Shown: positions 33,327 through 40,440 of the stretch, piece after piece | How the letters are laid out: every line of letters begins with the position of its first letter | Numbering within the stretch: position 1 is the stretch's first letter | From: Haliscomenobacter sp041740695 | GTDB lineage: Bacteria; Bacteroidota; Bacteroidia; Chitinophagales; Saprospiraceae | Assembly (NCBI RefSeq): GCF_041740695.1 | Contig: NZ_JBGSLK010000085.1 | Coordinates: forward strand, 9,419 to 73,418 | Reading direction: 5' to 3' | DNA length: 64,000 nt | Translations under genes and position numbers: made by a program | The notes under the pieces: model-generated | What the model saw: the letters and a program-made list of their open reading frames with translations, nothing else | What the model was told of the DNA's origin: nothing | The model's database searches: none

Positions 33327-33479
33327 ATTTGAAAGTGCCGTAGGATAGAGTTACTTCGTTTCGGGACGATGGGGTTGCGGGTTCGAGTCCCGTCACGCTG
33401 ACCAATACTTACAATCATCAGCGTGTAGCTCAAAAGGTAGAGCACATAACGTACTCTTTTCGCTTTTTGCCTTTCAAAT
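33327..33479 (+). ncRNA. Y RNA with permuted tRNA-like module (YrlA-type), copy 2
   Basis: A 153-nt paralogue of copy 1. The closing stem is ATTTGAAAG / CTTTCAAAT (33327-33335, 33471-33479): a different sequence from copy 1 but again fully paired. The strands next to it (TGCCGTAGGAT, AGAGTTAC, GTACTCT, CGCTTTTTGC) are nearly identical to copy 1. T-arm GCGGG-TTCGAGT-CCCGT (33377-33393), acceptor-like CACGCTG / CAGCGTG (33394-33400, 33419-33425) and D-arm GCTC-AAAAGGTA-GAGC (33428-33443) are kept. The loop joining the acceptor strands is 18 bases and begins ACCA, exactly where a tRNA discriminator base plus CCA would lie. A small hairpin TCGT / ACGA (33356-33369) precedes the T-arm. The last base is 8 bases before the HD remnant. 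Confidence 0.85.
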
Positions 33480-33487
33480 AATTTAAA

Positions 33488-33667
33488 ATGGTCAAAATGG
33501 CCGACCGCATCACCAACCTCTACCACCCACCTCATTATTGGGACAAAACCAAAATCGCCGCTTATCGCAGCGAAGGCCAAGTCATTTACGATCATTTGGC
33601 CTCAGCCGATGCGCTCATGGCCCAGCGTTTGGTCGATAAAATTGAAGCCTACCAACAATTTTTATAA
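33488..33667 (+). pseudogene. 3' remnant of an HD-domain (ppGpp hydrolase-like) gene
   Basis: A 59-codon frame starting at an ATG and reading VKMADRITNLYHPPHYWDKT, then KIAAYRSEGQVIYDHL and ending KIEAYQQFL. VKxADRITNL is the C-terminal helix motif (second Asp metal ligand region) of small HD-domain phosphohydrolases of the RelA/SpoT hydrolase and MESH1 type. The HD dyad and the first two-thirds of the domain are missing; an in-frame TAA lies nine bases upstream. It is therefore most likely the stub of a gene cut off when the RNA cassette, or another segment, arrived. Expression as a short protein cannot be excluded. Confidence 0.65.
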
Positions 33668-33966
33668 TTTTTTTTTCATTTTGCTGGAACGTTTCCAAAT
33701 GCCCAAAACACCTTATAATGAAAGCAGCAATATCCCACTGCTTTTACCCTTTTCATGATCCCAAAGTAACACCCAAACTTCCCTATTTCATTTGTAAAAC
33801 TGCCCCATCCCATTTGCATGTCCATGCACTGCGAAAGCATTTTGCTTACCCGCAGTGCATTTTTTTTTGTATCAAACGAAAAAGAGCTGTTTTTGTACTA
33901 TTTTCCGCACTGAGAGCTCGTTCAAACAAGCTCTGAATCATCCAATCTATAACTTACTTACACCTA
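33668..33966. other. Gene-free stretch before the GH29 gene
   Basis: 299 bases without a supported gene. It contains a strong intrinsic terminator (33824-33868) and the upstream region of the fucosidase gene; nothing else was recognised. Confidence 0.6.
33824..33868 (+). terminator. Rho-independent terminator
   Basis: A perfect 10-bp stem ATGCACTGCG / CGCAGTGCAT (33824-33833, 33851-33860), with a small AAGC / GCTT pair in the loop, is followed by TTTTTTTT. It ends transcription coming from the rsr/Y RNA/HD region before the fucosidase gene. Confidence 0.9.
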
Positions 33967-35403
33967 ATGAAACAGCTGCTCAGCTTTGGCTTCTGTCTAA
34001 TTTTAGGCCAGGTTTTATTGGCCCAACAACACGCGGAACAAAACCACTCCAAATACGTGCCACCCAGCGACCCGCAGGTGCAACAAAAACTGCAACAATG
34101 GCAAACGGTAAAATTCGGCCTCTTGATGCACTGGGGTACCTACAGCCAATGGGGCATTGTGGAAAGTTGGAGCCTCTGCCCCGAAGATGAAGGCTGGTGC
34201 GAACGCCGTGGGCCTTACGCCAATGATTGGTACGGCTACAAAAAAGCCTACGAAAATTTACAATCCACTTTCAATCCGACCGATTTTAATCCCGACAAAT
34301 GGGCCACTGCCGCCAAAGCAGCGGGTATGAAATACCTGGTGTTCACCACCAAGCACCACGATGGCTTTTGTATGTTTGATACCAAGCAGACCGATTACAG
34401 TGTAATGAACAGTCCTTTTGGCAAAAATCCCCGGGCCAACATTGCCAAACAGGTCTTTAAGTCCTTTCGCGACCAGGATTTTATGATTGGGGCTTATTTT
34501 TCCAAACCCGATTGGCATACTCCAGACTATTGGTGGCCCTACTTTCCACCCAAGGATCGCAACTCAAGCTATCCACCTAAAAAATATCCTGAAAAATGGG
34601 AGAAGTTCAAAACCTTCACCTACAACCAGATTGAAGAATTGATGCGGGATTATGGCAAGATGGACATCCTTTGGCTGGATGGTGGCTGGGTGCGCCCCTT
34701 TAGTACGATCGACACTGCGGTATCCTGGCAAAAAACCATCCCCTTTGATCAGGACATCGATATGCCCAAAATTGCGGCAATGGCGCGTACGCATCAGCCG
34801 GGTTTGTTGGTAGTCGACCGTACCGTGACTGGCCCGTATGAAAATTACGTAACACCGGAGCAACAAATCCCCAGCCATTACATGCCGATTCCCTGGGAAA
34901 CTTGTCTGACTATGGGCGATTCCTGGAGTTATATCCCCAAAGAAAATTTCAAACCCGCCCGTAAATTGATTCATATCCTGGCCGATGTGGTCTCCAAAAA
35001 TGGCAACCTCTTGCTCAACATTGCGCCTAGCCCCCAAGGTGATTTCCATCCCGAGGCTTACGACCGTTTGAAAGAAATTGGCAATTGGATGGGCGTCAAT
35101 TCCGAAGCGATTTATGGGACAACCGGCGACAAGGATCTGGGTCCGCAAGGCAAATTGGTTTTTACCCATAAAGGCAAAACCGTTTACGCCATTTACCGAG
35201 CGGATGAAGGAGAAGCTTTGCCAACAAAAATTGACATTAAAAACCTGACACTGGGCAAAAAAGCCACCGTCAATCTCCTCGGCATTAAAGAACCGTTGAA
35301 ATGGAATGCTGAAAATGGCACAACAAGCATTGTGGTTCCTGAAAAAACTGCTAAACTTGTGTCCAATAGCTACGCCTGGGTGTTTAAGATCACCAATTTA
35401 TAG
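33967..35403 (+). CDS. GH29 alpha-L-fucosidase, secreted
   Basis: A 478-residue glycoside hydrolase family 29 enzyme that removes terminal alpha-L-fucose with retention of configuration. The signal peptide is MKQLLSFGFCLILGQVLLAQ. The catalytic barrel shows FGLLMHWGTYSQWG, YLVFTTKHHDGFCMFDT (the HHDGF motif) and MDILWLDGGW, whose Asp238 is the likely nucleophile. GNLLLNIAPSPQGDFHPEA marks the end of the barrel; a small beta domain follows. Probably periplasmic or outer-membrane associated. The asparaginase-like gene follows after 43 bases and may be cotranscribed: removal of fucose and then cleavage of the GlcNAc-Asn link would fit N-glycan breakdown. Confidence 0.94.
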   Translation: MKQLLSFGFCLILGQVLLAQQHAEQNHSKYVPPSDPQVQQKLQQWQTVKFGLLMHWGTYSQWGIVESWSLCPEDEGWCERRGPYANDWYGYKKAYENLQSTFNPTDFNPDKWATAAKAAGMKYLVFTTKHHDGFCMFDTKQTDYSVMNSPFGKNPRANIAKQVFKSFRDQDFMIGAYFSKPDWHTPDYWWPYFPPKDRNSSYPPKKYPEKWEKFKTFTYNQIEELMRDYGKMDILWLDGGWVRPFSTIDTAVSWQKTIPFDQDIDMPKIAAMARTHQPGLLVVDRTVTGPYENYVTPEQQIPSHYMPIPWETCLTMGDSWSYIPKENFKPARKLIHILADVVSKNGNLLLNIAPSPQGDFHPEAYDRLKEIGNWMGVNSEAIYGTTGDKDLGPQGKLVFTHKGKTVYAIYRADEGEALPTKIDIKNLTLGKKATVNLLGIKEPLKWNAENGTTSIVVPEKTAKLVSNSYAWVFKITNL

Positions 35404-35446
35404 CGCATTCTTTAGCCTGTTATGTACCAAAAAACCATACTAACCA

Positions 35447-36493
35447 ATGCAAACCAGAAGAAAGTTTTTGAGGTGGTCAGCACTCGGCCTACCTTTTGTT
35501 TCTTTTAGCCAAATCCTGGCCAAAAGTAAAGGGCCAGCAGCCATAAAGCCCATTGTGGTCTCGACCTGGGACAGCGGACTGCCCGTCAATGCCGTAGCCT
35601 GGAAAGTTTTGCGGGAGCAAAATGGACGAGCCCTTGATGCAGTCGAAGCTGGGGCACGTTCGATTGAAGACAGCATCAATTGCTGCGTAGGCTTGGGCGG
35701 CAACCCCGACCGCGATGGCATCGTCACCCTCGATGCTTGCATCATGGACGAAAAGGCCAATTGTGGGTCAGTGGCCGGCTTATCTTACATCAAACACCCC
35801 ATTTCGGTAGCGCGTAAATTGATGGAAACCACTCCCCACGTAATGCTGGTGGGTGAAGGCGCTTTGCACTTTGCAGTGGCCAATGGCTTTCCCAAGGAGT
35901 CGGGAAAATTATCGAAAGATGCGGAAAAGGCTTACAAAGCATGGCTAAAAAAATCGGAATACAAGCCTGTCATCAACATAGAACAGCAACAAATCAACGC
36001 CAAAAAGAAAAAGGGCAATGGCCCCTTCGCCCCCAATAAGTTTGAGGATGGCAGCCCCAACCACGATACCATGGGCACCATTGCCCTGGACGCGGCGGGG
36101 AACCTCTCTGGTGCTTGTACCACCAGCGGTATGGCCTTCAAGCTGCATGGCCGGGTAGGTGATTCACCGATCATTGGTGCAGGTTTGTTTGTGGACAATG
36201 AAGTGGGTGCCGTAACTGGCTCTGGACAAGGGGAAGAGGTGATCCGCGTAGCGGGTGCAGCCTTAATCGTAGAGATGATGCGCCTGGGCAAAACGCCCAA
36301 AGAGGCTTGTAAAATAGCCGTAGAAAGGATTGTAAAAATCAACCCCGAAAAAGCCAAAACCTTTCAGGTTGGGTTCATCGCCATCAATAAGGCGGGTGAA
36401 TACGGTGCTTATTCGCTGCAACCTGGCTTCAGCTATTCGGTGACAATGGCGGAAGATGGTGGGAAGGTGTATATGGCGGAAAGTCTGTTGTGA
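35447..36493 (+). CDS. Aspartylglucosaminidase-like N-terminal-nucleophile hydrolase
   Basis: A 348-residue Ntn hydrolase of the N4-(beta-N-acetylglucosaminyl)-L-asparaginase family. A Tat-like signal begins the protein (RRKFLRWSALGLPFVSFSQI). The autocleavage and nucleophile site is HDTMGTIALD with Thr208; after self-cleavage this Thr becomes the N-terminal catalytic residue. The substrate-binding stretch GRVGDSPIIGAGLFVDN and GSGQGEEVIRVAGA match the family. It hydrolyses the GlcNAc-Asn bond of glycoasparagines (or isoaspartyl peptides as an alternative). With the GH29 gene 43 bases upstream it suggests handling of N-glycans. Its TGA stop is in the left arm of the palindrome that follows. 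Confidence 0.9.
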   Translation: MQTRRKFLRWSALGLPFVSFSQILAKSKGPAAIKPIVVSTWDSGLPVNAVAWKVLREQNGRALDAVEAGARSIEDSINCCVGLGGNPDRDGIVTLDACIMDEKANCGSVAGLSYIKHPISVARKLMETTPHVMLVGEGALHFAVANGFPKESGKLSKDAEKAYKAWLKKSEYKPVINIEQQQINAKKKKGNGPFAPNKFEDGSPNHDTMGTIALDAAGNLSGACTTSGMAFKLHGRVGDSPIIGAGLFVDNEVGAVTGSGQGEEVIRVAGAALIVEMMRLGKTPKEACKIAVERIVKINPEKAKTFQVGFIAINKAGEYGAYSLQPGFSYSVTMAEDGGKVYMAESLL

Positions 36494-36576
36494 GCTATGA
36501 GCTATCAGCAATCAGCATTTGGAGCAACTCATTTGCTCATAGCTGATTGCTCATAGCTCATAGCTGATTGCTCACA
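36489..36576. repeat. GAGCTAT / ATCAGCA palindrome shared by two stop codons
   Basis: The left arm TGTGAGCTATGAGCTATCAG... (36489-36516) and right arm (36542-36576, ending GATTGCTCACA) are mirror images built of GAGCTAT and AATCAGC heptamers. The TGA of the asparaginase gene (36491-36493) is in the left arm and the TGA of xdhC on the other strand (36572-36574) is at the same place in the right arm. Confidence 0.88.
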
Positions 36577-37591
36577 AATACTGGTTTTTCACCAAAATCA
36601 TCTGCGCCAAAATGCTAAGAGCAATTTCTGGCGCCGTTTTCGACTTGATGGGAATGCCCACGGGCGCATGAATGCGTTTGAATTCTTCTTCGGTGTATCC
36701 TGCAGCCAAAAGTCTTTCCCGGCGTTTTTCGTTGGAGCCCTTGCTCGACAAGGCGCCAATGTAGGCAACCTTGGAACGCAGCAAAAGGTGCAAAGCCTGA
36801 TCGTCAATTTTGGGATCATGCGCCATGACTACGGCAAAGGTATATTCATCGATTTCGTATTCGGGCAATATTTCCGCCGGGTAATCCTCGTACATTTTAT
36901 CCGGGGCAGTAGGGAAATGGGTGTTTTGCGCAAAGGTTCCCCGTGGGTCGATGACAATGGTTTCGAAATCAAAATACTTGGCCAGGTGCACCAATTCAGC
37001 GGCAGCATGCGCCGCGCCGATGATAAAAAGTTGATGTTTTTTAGGAAAAACGCGGAGGAACCATTTTTCATCCTCCACTTCCACCAATTGGCTTTTGCGT
37101 TCCTGATAGGCTTTTTCCGCTGCAGTTATCAGTTCAGCAGGTGTTTCCCCAACTGTAGTACCATTTGGGTGCCCTAAGTAGTGTTGAGCCTTTTCTCCCG
37201 ACAATTTAGAAATCAACACGCAACTTTTATTTTCCAACAGATTGCTGCGCAGGGCTTGCCAGATTGCTGGTGAATCAAAAGCGACAAATTTTTCCAGAAA
37301 GATTTCGATTGTACCCCCACAGGTCAACCCAACCGACCAGGCATCGTTGTCGGAGACCCCAAATTTGAGGTTTTTGATTTTGGTACCTTGACTGGTTTCA
37401 TCCGCTTCTTTGAGCACTACCCCTTCGACACAGCCGCCGGAAACCGAACCCAACATTTCCAGTTCTGGCCCAATAAACATCATGGTACCAATGGGACGTG
37501 GAGCACTTCCCCAGGTATTGATGACAGTAGCTGCACTAAAAGTTTTGCCTTCCGTGATCCAGCGATCGATTTCGGTGATGTATTCGCGCAT
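36572..37591 (-). CDS. XdhC/CoxI-family protein
   Basis: A 339-residue XdhC/CoxI family protein. The N-terminal XdhC_CoxI domain shows ATVINTWGSAPRPIGTMMFI and SVSGGCVEGVV; the C-terminal Rossmann-type XdhC_C domain shows FIIGAAHAAAELVHLAKYFD, then YIGALSSKGSNEKRRERLLA and HAPVGIPIKSKTAPEIALSI. In other bacteria XdhC binds molybdenum cofactor and helps insert its sulfurated form into xanthine dehydrogenase-type enzymes. No molybdoenzyme gene is in this window. The gene follows accD by 21 bases on the same strand and may share its transcript, an arrangement without obvious functional logic. Confidence 0.9.
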   Translation of the reverse strand: MREYITEIDRWITEGKTFSAATVINTWGSAPRPIGTMMFIGPELEMLGSVSGGCVEGVVLKEADETSQGTKIKNLKFGVSDNDAWSVGLTCGGTIEIFLEKFVAFDSPAIWQALRSNLLENKSCVLISKLSGEKAQHYLGHPNGTTVGETPAELITAAEKAYQERKSQLVEVEDEKWFLRVFPKKHQLFIIGAAHAAAELVHLAKYFDFETIVIDPRGTFAQNTHFPTAPDKMYEDYPAEILPEYEIDEYTFAVVMAHDPKIDDQALHLLLRSKVAYIGALSSKGSNEKRRERLLAAGYTEEEFKRIHAPVGIPIKSKTAPEIALSILAQMILVKNQYL

Positions 37592-37612
37592 GCTCTATTT
37601 TTTTGCCCACTA

Positions 37613-38479
37613 CTATGCCTGACTTTGTGTATGAACCACAGCAAATAGTTGAAGCATTTCAGCCATTCGATCCTTTAAATCTTTGCGGTCAACAATGAAA
37701 TCGAGAAAACCATGTTCGAGCAAAAACTCCGAGGTTTGAAAGCCTTCGGGCAACTCGCGCTTGATGGTTTCCTTGATGACCCTAGGGCCAGCAAAACCAA
37801 TCAAGGCTTCAGGTTCGGCAAAGTTGACATCGCCCAACATCGCAAAAGAGGCAGTAACACCCCCCGTAGTAGGATCCGTAAGCAGGGAAAAGAAGGGCAG
37901 TTGAGCCCTTGCCAAACGGGTGAGTTTAGCCGAAGTTTTGGCCATTTGCATCAAAGAAAAAGCGGCTTCCATCATTCGCGCACCTCCGGTTTTGGAAATG
38001 ATCATGAAAGGAAATTTTTCTTCGATACAAAAATCGATGGCTTTGGAAATGCGCTCACCAACCACTGAACCCATCGAACCTCCGATAAATTTAAAATCCA
38101 TTGCAGCGACCACCAAGGGTAAGTCATTGACTTTGCCCACGGCTACAGTAATGGCATCGGTAACGCGATTTTTTTTGTATGCATCGGCAAGGCGATCGGG
38201 ATACGGCTTTAAATCGGTGAATTGCAGCATGTCCTTTGAGCGCAATTCCTCAAAGAGCAAACCGTATTCCTGCTCATCGTAGAGCAGATCGAAATAATCG
38301 TAAGATCCAATCCTAGTATGATAATTGCACTTTGGACACTTGTGAAAATTCTCCCGCAATTCCTTCATCGTACTGGCTTCTTTGCAGCGTACGCACTGAT
38401 GCCAAAGCCCCTCTGGAGCTTCTTTCTTGTTGCGGGTGGCGGTCTGAATACCGTCCTTCAATCGTTTGAACCAACCCAT
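37613..38479 (-). CDS. accD: Acetyl-CoA carboxylase carboxyltransferase subunit beta
   Basis: A 288-residue AccD. With AccA it forms the carboxyltransferase that makes malonyl-CoA, the first committed step of fatty acid synthesis. The N-terminal zinc finger is CVRC and CPKC (residues 29-54). The crotonase-like core shows FKFIGGSMGSVVGERISKAI, MIISKTGGARMMEAAFSLMQ and LTDPTTGGVTASFAMLGDVN, then PEALIGFAGPRVIKETI. Length and start are normal. Upstream lies a GTAGGGG palindrome; xdhC is 21 bases downstream. fabH, also of fatty acid synthesis, is at the other end of the window and not linked. Confidence 0.96.
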   Translation of the reverse strand: MGWFKRLKDGIQTATRNKKEAPEGLWHQCVRCKEASTMKELRENFHKCPKCNYHTRIGSYDYFDLLYDEQEYGLLFEELRSKDMLQFTDLKPYPDRLADAYKKNRVTDAITVAVGKVNDLPLVVAAMDFKFIGGSMGSVVGERISKAIDFCIEEKFPFMIISKTGGARMMEAAFSLMQMAKTSAKLTRLARAQLPFFSLLTDPTTGGVTASFAMLGDVNFAEPEALIGFAGPRVIKETIKRELPEGFQTSEFLLEHGFLDFIVDRKDLKDRMAEMLQLFAVVHTQSQA

Positions 38480-38555
38480 GAGCGATCGTTACTTTTTTGG
38501 CTGGCGGTAAAGGTAGGAAAAAAATTGAATGGGACAAGTTTGAACAATTCCTTTT

Positions 38556-38626
38556 GTAGGGGCAATTGTAGGGGTCGCCCTATGTGGCGCCCCCTACAGA
38601 AGGCAGCCACATAGGGCTGCCCTTAC
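38556..38626. repeat. GTAGGGG / GCCCTATGTGGC palindrome
   Basis: GTAGGGGTCGCCCTATGTGG (from 38568) is mirrored by CCACATAGGGCTGCCCTTAC (to 38626). An extra GTAGGGG unit precedes the left arm. It separates the accD start from the 3' end of the DUF697 gene. Confidence 0.75.
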
Positions 38627-38629
38627 GGA

Positions 38630-39313
38630 TTAACCGAACATATCGATCAATTTCTTTTTCATCGTGGAAAATTCCTCTTCAGAAAGCACCCCACTATCGC
38701 GCATTTCCGCCAATTCTTTCAATTTGGCCAAAATTTCCTGCCCATTGGGTTGTTGTGGGGCTTTTTCAGCTACGGGTGCAGCGGATTCATTGGGTTGTTT
38801 GGCTTCCTGTGGCACATCAGCACTTTCTTCAGGGCCTTTTTTGCGAATTTTTTCATCCTTCGCCCACTGCTCGGTTACTTTTTTGCCCTTCTCAAATTTT
38901 TCCTTGTAGAGTTTTTTAGCTCTTTCCATTTCAAAATCCAGGATGGTGCCGCCTCTTTCAAAGTGAATTTTGAACACTTCACCAACGCCATAAGTAGATG
39001 CGCCAGCAAAAATGGCATTGGGGATGGCACTGACAAGATTAAGGATCGGAATGAATTTGATGGCGCTTCCAGCAATAGCTTTGCCAAGCGTGGCACTGGT
39101 GATGGAAGAAACCACGGCCTTGCCTTGCGCTTCAGCAAATTCAATATTGTACACTCGGCACAGTTGCCGAATCATATCCAGTTGAACCGCGCCAATAGCC
39201 AGGATGTCAGCTACTGGTAGGCGGACAAAACCACCCGCAGCGGCAGCAGCTAAGGTGTGTGTACGAATGACGGTTTCAGCGTGTTTTGAACGCTCCACAT
39301 TTTGTTCACTCAT
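38630..39313 (-). CDS. DUF697 membrane protein with SHOCT tail
   Basis: A 227-residue protein. Residues 10-130 match DUF697 (YcjF/TIGR01620-like): the helical ERSKHAETVIRTHTLAAAAA, then VRLPVADILAIGAVQLDMIR and IKFIPILNLVSAIPNAIFAG, which form hydrophobic, probably membrane-embedded hairpins. A charged, Pro/Glu-rich linker precedes a SHOCT motif at the C-terminus (LAEMRDSGVLSEEEFSTMKK). DUF697 proteins often accompany dynamin-like or Era-like GTPases; here no GTPase is adjacent, though a dynamin-like protein is encoded at 994-2724. ATG at 39313 is preferred to a GTG 51 bases upstream. Confidence 0.78.
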   Translation of the reverse strand: MSEQNVERSKHAETVIRTHTLAAAAAGGFVRLPVADILAIGAVQLDMIRQLCRVYNIEFAEAQGKAVVSSITSATLGKAIAGSAIKFIPILNLVSAIPNAIFAGASTYGVGEVFKIHFERGGTILDFEMERAKKLYKEKFEKGKKVTEQWAKDEKIRKKGPEESADVPQEAKQPNESAAPVAEKAPQQPNGQEILAKLKELAEMRDSGVLSEEEFSTMKKKLIDMFG

Positions 39314-39484
39314 AAAGCTATTTTTTAGCGTGTTTTTGGCAAAATCGAACAATTGCTTTTTCACAGTGGTAAAAATTTGTTTTCAAAATTAAGGCTTTCT
39401 CCAGCCTTGTGCCGAAAATATCGACAAGTGGAGAAAGTTCTGAGATAAAACGGAGAATGAAGCACGTATTTCTAAAGTCTTCCT

Positions 39485-39492
39485 TAATTTTG
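39485..39492 (+). promoter_or_regulatory. Candidate Bacteroidota -7 promoter box
   Basis: TAATTTTG fits TAnnTTTG and lies 20 bases before the TTG start of the aminotransferase gene. No clear -33 box is seen. Confidence 0.35.
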
Positions 39493-39512
39493 TGCCCTAA
39501 TATCTGTAGCAA

Positions 39513-40358
39513 TTGAGCAAGCAATACATCAATTTAGATGGCAAGCTGATTGAATCCAATCAGGCCTGTCTGAGTGCGAACAACCGAGCCTTCCATTATG
39601 GAGATGGCTTATTTGAAAGCATTCGTATGATCAACCAGCACATTCCTCTGCTTCAACTACACTTGCAGCGCCTGCACATCGGTATGGCCGCACTGGAGAT
39701 CAAACCTCCGGTAGATTGGAATATGGAGTTTTGGAAGGAGCAAATCGCCAAGGTTTGTCACAAGTGGCACCATGCCCGCATCCGTATCACCGTTTTTCGA
39801 ACCGAAGGGGGCTTGTACACCCCCAATCACCACGATGCCCGATTTTTGATCGAAGCTGAAAAATTGGAGGAAGAACAATACCAGTGGAACAAGGATGGAC
39901 TGAGTGTAGCGATTTGCAACATCGCTCAAATCCACGCTGGCTCACTTTTGTCCAATTTAAAAACCTGCAATGCGCTACCCTATGTATTAGGGGCCATTTT
40001 TGCCCGCAAGCACCAGTTGGGCGATAGCCTTTTGCTAAACCAACACGAACGTTTGGTGGAAAGCTCCAGCTCTAACATCTACTTAGTGCGCGAAGGAATG
40101 GTGGTCACCCCTCCCCTTTCGGAGGGTTGTGTGGATGGTGTTTTCCGCAAGTTTTTGCTTCGGGAAATGCCCAAAGCAGGCTGGAACATCCAAGAACGAC
40201 CCATCCGACCCGCTGATTTGCGGCAAGCTGAGGAGGTTTTTTTGAGCAATGCAGTCAGAGGGATTCGTTGGGTGAAGCTGTTTGGCGACCGCAATTTTGG
40301 CAAACAAAACGGCAAAAAACTCCATGAGTGGGTCAATGAAACTTTAGCCGCTCTGTAA
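39513..40358 (+). CDS. Class IV aminotransferase
   Basis: A 281-residue PLP enzyme of the branched-chain aminotransferase / aminodeoxychorismate lyase / D-amino acid transaminase fold. Key features are NNRAFHYGDGLFESIRM near the N-terminus, the PLP lysine in SNLKTCNALPYVLG (Lys150), the cofactor-binding ESSSSNIYLVREGMVVTPP and EGCVDGVFRKFLL. The motif set does not separate BCAT (IlvE) from PabC-type lyases; the compact size and RxFHYGDG start lean to the PabC/DAT side. The start is TTG at 39513, giving the usual N-terminal INLDGKLI strand; no nearby ATG gives it. It stands alone between divergent and same-strand neighbours. Confidence 0.88.
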   Translation: MSKQYINLDGKLIESNQACLSANNRAFHYGDGLFESIRMINQHIPLLQLHLQRLHIGMAALEIKPPVDWNMEFWKEQIAKVCHKWHHARIRITVFRTEGGLYTPNHHDARFLIEAEKLEEEQYQWNKDGLSVAICNIAQIHAGSLLSNLKTCNALPYVLGAIFARKHQLGDSLLLNQHERLVESSSSNIYLVREGMVVTPPLSEGCVDGVFRKFLLREMPKAGWNIQERPIRPADLRQAEEVFLSNAVRGIRWVKLFGDRNFGKQNGKKLHEWVNETLAAL

Positions 40359-40440
40359 AAATGTATTGATCCGTGTAACCTTTTTCCAAAAATAGGGGTC
40401 ATTAGGGGATTCTTACATCTTTGAAGCAAACCAATACCTA

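Noticed and set aside
33140..33445. Two ordinary tRNA genes
   Set aside because: The T-arm and acceptor 3' strand come before the acceptor 5' strand and D-arm, and no anticodon loop exists between them. The order fits only a permuted, tRNA-mimicking RNA.
33233..33595. 120-codon minus-strand frame reading GTRTRNPIVPKRSN
   Set aside because: This peptide type arises when tRNA-like T-arm DNA is read antisense; the frame overlays Y RNA copy 2 and the HD stub. It was taken as supporting evidence for tRNA-like DNA, not as a gene.
38875..39220. Plus- and minus-strand short frames inside the DUF697 gene
   Set aside because: The DUF697/SHOCT reading accounts for the whole stretch; the others have no start context or motif.
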